Assembly (NCBI GenBank): GCA_031292235.1
Contig: JARLHM010000066.1
Coordinates: 1 to 40,905, forward strand
Direction of reading: 5' to 3'
DNA length: 40,905 bases
From: Syntrophaceae bacterium
GTDB taxonomy: Bacteria > Desulfobacterota > Desulfomonilia > Desulfomonilales > Desulfomonilaceae
Within the stretch, counting starts at the first letter, position 1, and every line of letters begins with the position of its first letter. The notes beneath the pieces were generated by a model that had not been told where the DNA came from, did no database searches, and saw only the letters and a program-made list of their open reading frames with translations. Shown here piece after piece: positions 36,228-40,905 of the stretch. The position numbers and the translations under genes were made by a program.

Positions 36228-37070
36228 ATGTCTAAAGTATTTATGCCTGCACAACCTGATGAATTATGGGGTATTCTGGACGAAAATCCCGAAGCAGTTG
36301 TGTATGCTGGCGGAACTGATCTTCTGGTTAGACTTCGTTCCCGGTTTACAAAACCTGATTGTTTGGTTTGTCTTGAACGTCTCGACGATTTAAAAGGTGT
36401 CAAAGCCGATGATGATGACATATTCATAGGAGCTTTGACTACTCACCGAGAGATGCTAAATGACCCTATCATTCAGAAAGATCTTCATATTCTGACTCAT
36501 GCTCTAAAGCAGCTTGGATCGCCTCCCATCAGGAACATGGGAACACTGGGTGGAAACATAGTGACCGCATCACCGGCAGGCGACACACTTGCTCCTCTTT
36601 ACATATTGAACGCTCAGTTGGAGATCGGTTCGAGGAATTCGACTCGTCGGGCGCCGATAGAATCCTTCATATTGGGTCCCGGTAAAGTTGACCTCGCCCA
36701 TGGCGAAATCTTGTCCAGGGTCGTTGTCAGGAAAGTTCCCAAATTTGAGGTTCATCATTACGAAAAAGTTGGAAAACGTAACGCTTTGGCATGTTCTGTT
36801 GTTAGCATGGCTACGCTGATGAATGTTTCATCCAACAACCTTATATCAAATATACGACTTGCTTGGGGAAGCGTAGGGCCCACGGTATTGAGATTCGGAG
36901 ACATAGAGCATTTTCTAGTGGGCAAACCACTGACTGTCGAAGGCCTCTCTGAGGCTATCAATATGATACAGGAATTAGTTAAACCCATAGACGACATACG
37001 AGCAACCGCCTGTTATCGACGCGAGGTCGCTGGGCGGCTTCTTCTACGCTTACTAAAATACTCAGTATGA
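36228..37070 (+). CDS. Xanthine-dehydrogenase-family FAD-binding subunit
   Basis: A 280-residue medium subunit. YAGGTDLLV (26-34) and the second FAD loop IRNMGTLGGNI (about 101-111) are clear, followed by the usual C-terminal domain. There is no extra [4Fe-4S] insertion as found in 4-hydroxybenzoyl-CoA reductase. It starts 1 bp after the small-subunit stop. With the other two subunits it forms a complete hydroxylase. No sulfurtransferase or maturation chaperone (XdhC) gene is visible nearby. Confidence 0.95.
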   Translation: MSKVFMPAQPDELWGILDENPEAVVYAGGTDLLVRLRSRFTKPDCLVCLERLDDLKGVKADDDDIFIGALTTHREMLNDPIIQKDLHILTHALKQLGSPPIRNMGTLGGNIVTASPAGDTLAPLYILNAQLEIGSRNSTRRAPIESFILGPGKVDLAHGEILSRVVVRKVPKFEVHHYEKVGKRNALACSVVSMATLMNVSSNNLISNIRLAWGSVGPTVLRFGDIEHFLVGKPLTVEGLSEAINMIQELVKPIDDIRATACYRREVAGRLLLRLLKYSV

Positions 37071-37131
37071 AAGCTCTGGTTTACGAGAGTTTGGCGCCAC
37101 AACCCTAGCGCTTTTCAGGAATCACTTCTTT

Positions 37132-38313
37132 ATGACCCAACCGAAAGGCCTCTTAAACCGGGAATTCGTAGCTTTAAACGGAATAGCTTTTTTCACCTAT
37201 TGCAATCTCGCAATTTTTTTTGAATTCCATGATTATTTGTCAACTCTCCCTATACCCTCCATGTCGATAGGGTTCCTTATAGCCGCATTTTCCCTCACAG
37301 CATTGACTGTACGGCCCATAGTAAGTCCATTGATTACTGTTCAAAATTCAAGAAAATGGATGTTCACAAGTTGTTGTTTCTTGATTGCTTCATTAACTCT
37401 CTATAATTTTGCTACCGGTTTTTGGAGTATGACCATCACACGTGTGATCCATGGAGCCGCATACGTTGTATTGGGAACATCCGCTACTACCAAGCTTGTG
37501 TCTGTTATCCCCAAGGATAAGAGCGCCCAGGCTTTCGGACTTTTGTCTGTCATTTCTCTCTTGCCGTTTGCCTTAATTCCACCATTACTGAAACCATTGA
37601 CAGGCTATTTTGCCGGATTTGACGGAGTGATAAATGTCTCAGCCGCATTGATGTTGATTAATTTATCTCTAATTGCTTTGTTAAAAGCTCCCCGGACGGC
37701 AGATTTAGATGAAGAAAGCCCATTAAGCATCAGTGAAATTGTCGTAAATCTTAGGGATCAACGAATCTGGTCGCTACTTGCCATAAACCTAATCGTGTGG
37801 ACATCCTTCACTTCAATCTTTTTTTATCTAAAAGGTTTCGGTGAGAAAATTGGGATTTCTAATCCCGGTTATTTTTTTACAGTTTCAACCTTTACCGAAA
37901 TGGCGGTAAGGGTTTTTGCCGGCCATTTGTTTGACAAAATCAATAAAAAAATCTCGCTTGTGGTATCACTTATTTTGCTAATATTTGGCTACATGTTGAT
38001 AGGGATTGTGACTAACCCTATTGGTTTTTATAGTCTCGGACTGGTCTTGGGTTTGGGATGGGGTATAATTCTGCCAATAATAAACGGATTCCTCTTCGAT
38101 GTTTCCGCACCGAAATGTAGAGGCTTGAACGCTAATCTTGCAACAGAAATGTTTCAGGCAGGTTTTACACTCGGGCCGTTTTTGGGCGGTCTAGTTTTGT
38201 TTGGTTATGGGTACTTGCCTCTATTTGTGCTGAGTGGTCTGGTATTGGTAACAGGAATCCCGTTAACATTGCTTTCGACCAAGGAGAATTCGATAACTGG
38301 AAAGAAATTATGA
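37132..38313 (+). CDS. Major facilitator superfamily transporter
   Basis: A 393-residue membrane protein with about 12 hydrophobic segments. A motif-A-like loop is weak, but TRVIHGAAYVVLGTSATTKLV and GWGIILPIINGFLFDVSAPKCRGLNANL (each shown in part) match the MFS fold and the conserved arginine between helices. The substrate is unknown; its place between the molybdenum hydroxylase and the acyltransferase-like gene suggests export or uptake of the module's product or substrate. It overlaps the next gene by 4 bp (ATGA). Confidence 0.9.
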   Translation: MTQPKGLLNREFVALNGIAFFTYCNLAIFFEFHDYLSTLPIPSMSIGFLIAAFSLTALTVRPIVSPLITVQNSRKWMFTSCCFLIASLTLYNFATGFWSMTITRVIHGAAYVVLGTSATTKLVSVIPKDKSAQAFGLLSVISLLPFALIPPLLKPLTGYFAGFDGVINVSAALMLINLSLIALLKAPRTADLDEESPLSISEIVVNLRDQRIWSLLAINLIVWTSFTSIFFYLKGFGEKIGISNPGYFFTVSTFTEMAVRVFAGHLFDKINKKISLVVSLILLIFGYMLIGIVTNPIGFYSLGLVLGLGWGIILPIINGFLFDVSAPKCRGLNANLATEMFQAGFTLGPFLGGLVLFGYGYLPLFVLSGLVLVTGIPLTLLSTKENSITGKKL

Positions 38314-39323
38314 ATAACCTAAGCCAACATCCAGAATCAGACATAAAGTTAGACCAACTCAGGCCAGAAGACGCATCTGGGGTAGTCGAATGCTTCAAGG
38401 CCGTCTATGGTGATAGTTATCCCATCAAGATATTTTATGACGCCCAAGGCTTGGTGCGAGCTAACCGGGAAGCAGAATATCTGACAATTGTAGCTAAAAC
38501 AGCTACAGGTAATATTGTTGGCGTTGGCAACTTCTTCCGGTCCGCTCCTTACAGACGCCTCTACGAAGCGGGGGCCGGATTGGTGATCAAAGAATTCAGG
38601 AATCTCCATATCAATAAAAAGATATGGCAATTCGGCTACAATGAGTGGGCGCCTAAGCAGAGGTCCCTGGATGCGATCTTTGGTGAGGCTGTCTGCAATC
38701 ATTTGATCATGCAAAAAGCTATTGATTTTTTTCAGTTTTTCGAGACAGGATTAGAGGTTGCTTTGATGCCTGCTGAAGCATACAGCAAGGAGCGTTTGAA
38801 TTCCGGAAGAGTAGCGTCCCTGATAGTTTTCAGAACATACAGACCGTTTCGGCATGAAGTATTCGTTCCCTCGGTCTACAAGGATCAATTGGATTTCATC
38901 TATTCCAAACTGGATGATCAAAGGGATTTTCATTTCTCTAGCGAGGATTTGCCTTCAGGACAAAGAACTTCCTTTGAATCAAACGTATTCGAGTTTGCCC
39001 AGGTTGGCCGAATATTTGTTCAGAAATTAGGGGCAGATTTTGAAATAGGCTTGGTTGAGCAGGAAAAGAAATTTGTTGATTCAAATGCCGAGATCATGCA
39101 GGTTTGGCTGAATCTTGGCGACAAGAGTGTTGGACAGGCAGTCGACATCTGCAGGAATAATGGATACTTCTTTGGAGGACTCGCTCCGCGATGGTTCAAC
39201 CATGACGGATTCTTGATGCAGAAAGTACTAACAGACCCATGTTTTGATGGAATCCAGTTGTATTCAGACAGGGCAATAGAAATCTTCAGGATGATCAAGG
39301 AAGATTGGAAAAAGAACTCGTAA
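38310..39323 (+). CDS. GNAT-like acyltransferase-family protein with an extra C-terminal domain
   Basis: A 337-residue protein. Residues 10-140 show an N-acetyltransferase-like order (LRPEDASGVVECFKAVYGDSYP, IVAKTATGNIVGVGNF, later a helix-rich part), and residues 250-337 form a separate C-terminal domain ending GYFFGGLAPRWFNHDGFLMQK... with aromatic and Gly residues. The C-terminal part is similar in layout to the end of the fusion protein at 30996-32315. A classical acetyl-CoA loop (Q/RxxGxG/A) is not convincing. Translationally coupled to the transporter gene and 76 bp before the ATPase gene. Confidence 0.65.
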   Translation: MNNLSQHPESDIKLDQLRPEDASGVVECFKAVYGDSYPIKIFYDAQGLVRANREAEYLTIVAKTATGNIVGVGNFFRSAPYRRLYEAGAGLVIKEFRNLHINKKIWQFGYNEWAPKQRSLDAIFGEAVCNHLIMQKAIDFFQFFETGLEVALMPAEAYSKERLNSGRVASLIVFRTYRPFRHEVFVPSVYKDQLDFIYSKLDDQRDFHFSSEDLPSGQRTSFESNVFEFAQVGRIFVQKLGADFEIGLVEQEKKFVDSNAEIMQVWLNLGDKSVGQAVDICRNNGYFFGGLAPRWFNHDGFLMQKVLTDPCFDGIQLYSDRAIEIFRMIKEDWKKNS

Positions 39324-39399
39324 ATTATCTGAGACTGGAGCCAAGTGACTTGTAATCCATTCCAGTGGAAATCTATTCTAAATCTCGTTTGAAAAGAAA

Positions 39400-39813
39400 T
39401 TGGAAACTCTGAAATTACCGGCCAGGATAAGTTATATGAACGAAGTTGTCTCATTTGCGGCGCAATGTGCTAGAATTCACGGTCTTTCGGAGGAGAGGGT
39501 CTCGGTGGTTCAGTTAGTTGTAGAAGAAGCTTTTGTCAATGTGTGCTCGTATGCGTACGACAACGAACCTGGCCGGTTTGAAATAAATTGTATAACCGAC
39601 CAGCGCCCAGAGGGATTAACAATAGAAATTTGGGATGACGGAAAACCTTTTAATCCTCTGTCATATGCTCTAAGCCATGACCAGACCGTGGACACTTCTC
39701 AAAGAAGAGTCGGTGGACTTGGAATTCTCTTGATGCGCCAAATGACCGATAATATTGCCTACGATCGTTTGAGAGACTCAAACCGCGTTCGCCTCACATT
39801 TTACAAAGAATGA
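39400..39813 (+). CDS. RsbW-like anti-sigma-factor serine kinase/ATPase
   Basis: A 137-residue HATPase_c_2 protein with all boxes intact: E42-E43-A-F-V-N47 (N box), D79-D80-G81 (G1) and G105-G106-L-G108 (G2). Members bind ATP and phosphorylate an antagonist protein or hold a sigma factor. The TTG at 39400 is used because the first strand (LKLPARI) is needed for the fold; an ATG at 39436 with AGGAT upstream would delete it. It is the last gene of the plus-strand module and converges on the SpoIIE phosphatase gene. Confidence 0.85.
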   Translation: METLKLPARISYMNEVVSFAAQCARIHGLSEERVSVVQLVVEEAFVNVCSYAYDNEPGRFEINCITDQRPEGLTIEIWDDGKPFNPLSYALSHDQTVDTSQRRVGGLGILLMRQMTDNIAYDRLRDSNRVRLTFYKE

Positions 39814-39995
39814 AGCGATCAAGCATTTTATCGGTATGAGGAAAAAATAAAGAATAGCCATGACATAGCGGATAACACCCACACTCCACTCGGGATTTCC
39901 TTATATTGACCAGCAAACATTTTGTTTTAGTCACGGTCAATTTGGCCCCATCTTCCCCATTAAGGGCCACCATTTTTACCGCAGGGTTAACCGTT

Positions 39996-40905
39996 CTATT
40001 GACTTTTAATGGTATTTCTCGCTTGGATGTAATGAAGGACCATAATTGTAATGTCATCAGACTGCGAAACGAATTCACAAAACTGATCTATTTCTTTCAA
40101 GACCGTTTGAGCAATAGATTTGGCATCAAGGTTCCGATTACGGTTTACTATCTCAATAAGATATTCTTCGGAAAAGACGTTGCCTTCTTTATTGAAGGCT
40201 TCAGTTACACCGTCTGTGTATATGAGTAACCTTCCATCAGGAACTAGAGTAGCTTTTCCGATAGCGAAATTGGCGGGATCGAGGATACCGAGAAGTGGAC
40301 CCCCAACAGTTTCAAGCAATTGAACTTCCCCGTTTTCCGTCCATATAAGGGGCGGGTTATGGCCAGCGTTGGCATAAACAAATTCACCGCTTTTAAGGTC
40401 CAAAACTCCAAGAAAGACCGTTACAAATGTACATGTATCGTTATTCCTGGCCAACAAGCTATTTACCTTTTCCAGGCTCATGGATATTTGCGTATCCACA
40501 CCAGTTGACGCCTCAATCAAATATTTTGTGACAGCCATAAAGAGAGCGGCAGGGACACCTTTTCCGGAAACGTCACCTACTGAAATACAAAGGTGATCTT
40601 CATCGAGGAGGAAGAAATCGAAGAAATCTCCACCAATTTCTCTGGCAGGACGCATTAGAGCGTAAATATCAAAATCTTCCCGATCAGGAAAAGGAGGAAA
40701 TATTGAGGGAAGCATGCTTTTCTGGATTTCCGAAGCGATCCTCAATTCGCTTTCGATTCTTTCATTACTTACAGTGGCTAGCGTTAAATCTGACATATAT
40801 TTTTTAAGCGCCTGCGCCATGTCAATAAAAGAGCGCGCCAATTTTCCAACTTCGTCCATCCTGTTTTTCTCTACAAAATCTATATCAAAATCGCCCTCGC
40901 CGACT
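39996..40905 (-). CDS. HAMP-SpoIIE serine phosphatase, N-terminus beyond the window
   Basis: A PP2C-type SpoIIE phosphatase (303 residues visible) cut by the right edge. Before the first visible Met the frame stays open to 40904 and reads GEGDFDIDFVEKNR, followed by MDEVGKLARSFIDMAQAL: together this is a HAMP linker, so the missing part is probably a membrane sensor. Catalytic features: SGKGVPAALFM (after the DVSG metal-binding Asp), GHNPP, YTDGVTEA and SDDITIMVL. Such proteins remove phosphate from an antagonist (STAS) protein, opposing an RsbW-like kinase. The stop faces the kinase gene at 39400-39813. Confidence 0.93.
   Translation of the reverse strand, partial: VGEGDFDIDFVEKNRMDEVGKLARSFIDMAQALKKYMSDLTLATVSNERIESELRIASEIQKSMLPSIFPPFPDREDFDIYALMRPAREIGGDFFDFFLLDEDHLCISVGDVSGKGVPAALFMAVTKYLIEASTGVDTQISMSLEKVNSLLARNNDTCTFVTVFLGVLDLKSGEFVYANAGHNPPLIWTENGEVQLLETVGGPLLGILDPANFAIGKATLVPDGRLLIYTDGVTEAFNKEGNVFSEEYLIEIVNRNRNLDAKSIAQTVLKEIDQFCEFVSQSDDITIMVLHYIQARNTIKSQ

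Overview
The window looks like chromosomal DNA of an anaerobic deltaproteobacterium in the broad sense (Desulfobacterota, perhaps near the Desulfomonile/Syntrophobacter groups). This placement is an inference from gene content: a full Gram-negative tol-pal cluster, a CooC-type nickel ATPase next to a short MetE-like methyltransferase, a branched-chain amino-acid type ABC operon with an embedded acyl-CoA synthetase, and an acetoacetyl-CoA synthetase operon. No rRNA, tRNA, CRISPR array, transposase or phage gene was seen.

Region 1 (1-4.6 kb) holds a cyclophilin, a radical SAM protein, a small cysteine-containing unknown, an anchored M23 peptidase and a glutamine-rich secreted protein. The last has a good sigma-70-like promoter with phased direct repeats upstream. 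Region 2 (4.6-9.5 kb, minus strand) is the envelope-energising operon tolQ-tolR-tolA-tolB-pal-cpoB. Region 3 (9.5-12.6 kb) has an RRM RNA-binding protein with a long structured leader, a candidate 37-residue membrane peptide, a hemolysin III/TrhA-like membrane protein and an aspartate/glutamate racemase-like protein. Region 4 (12.7-18.1 kb, minus) runs ligA, acylphosphatase, ChaN-like protein, short MetE-like methyltransferase, CooC-like ATPase; a short dispersed-repeat-like sequence lies beside it.

Region 5 (18.2-25.9 kb, minus) is a livG / acyl-CoA synthetase / livH / livM / binding protein / livF operon ending with a secreted LEA14/WHy-like protein and two terminators. Uptake and CoA activation of a carboxylic acid are probably coupled here. 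Region 6 (25.9-30.7 kb) is an intergenic control region of about 850 bp followed by a plus-strand operon: enoyl-CoA hydratase, an HMG-CoA-lyase-like protein lacking the usual catalytic cysteine, and acetoacetyl-CoA synthetase. This suggests use of leucine or a related branched acyl-CoA.

Region 7 (31-40.9 kb) is the least ordinary part. It has a degenerate RsbW-like ATPase domain fused to an acyltransferase-like module, a HisC-like aminotransferase, a three-subunit xanthine-dehydrogenase-type molybdenum hydroxylase, an MFS transporter, a free-standing acyltransferase-like protein and an intact RsbW-like ATPase. Converging on it from the right edge is a HAMP-SpoIIE phosphatase that runs out of the window. 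It looks like a metabolic module wired to a partner-switching signalling system.
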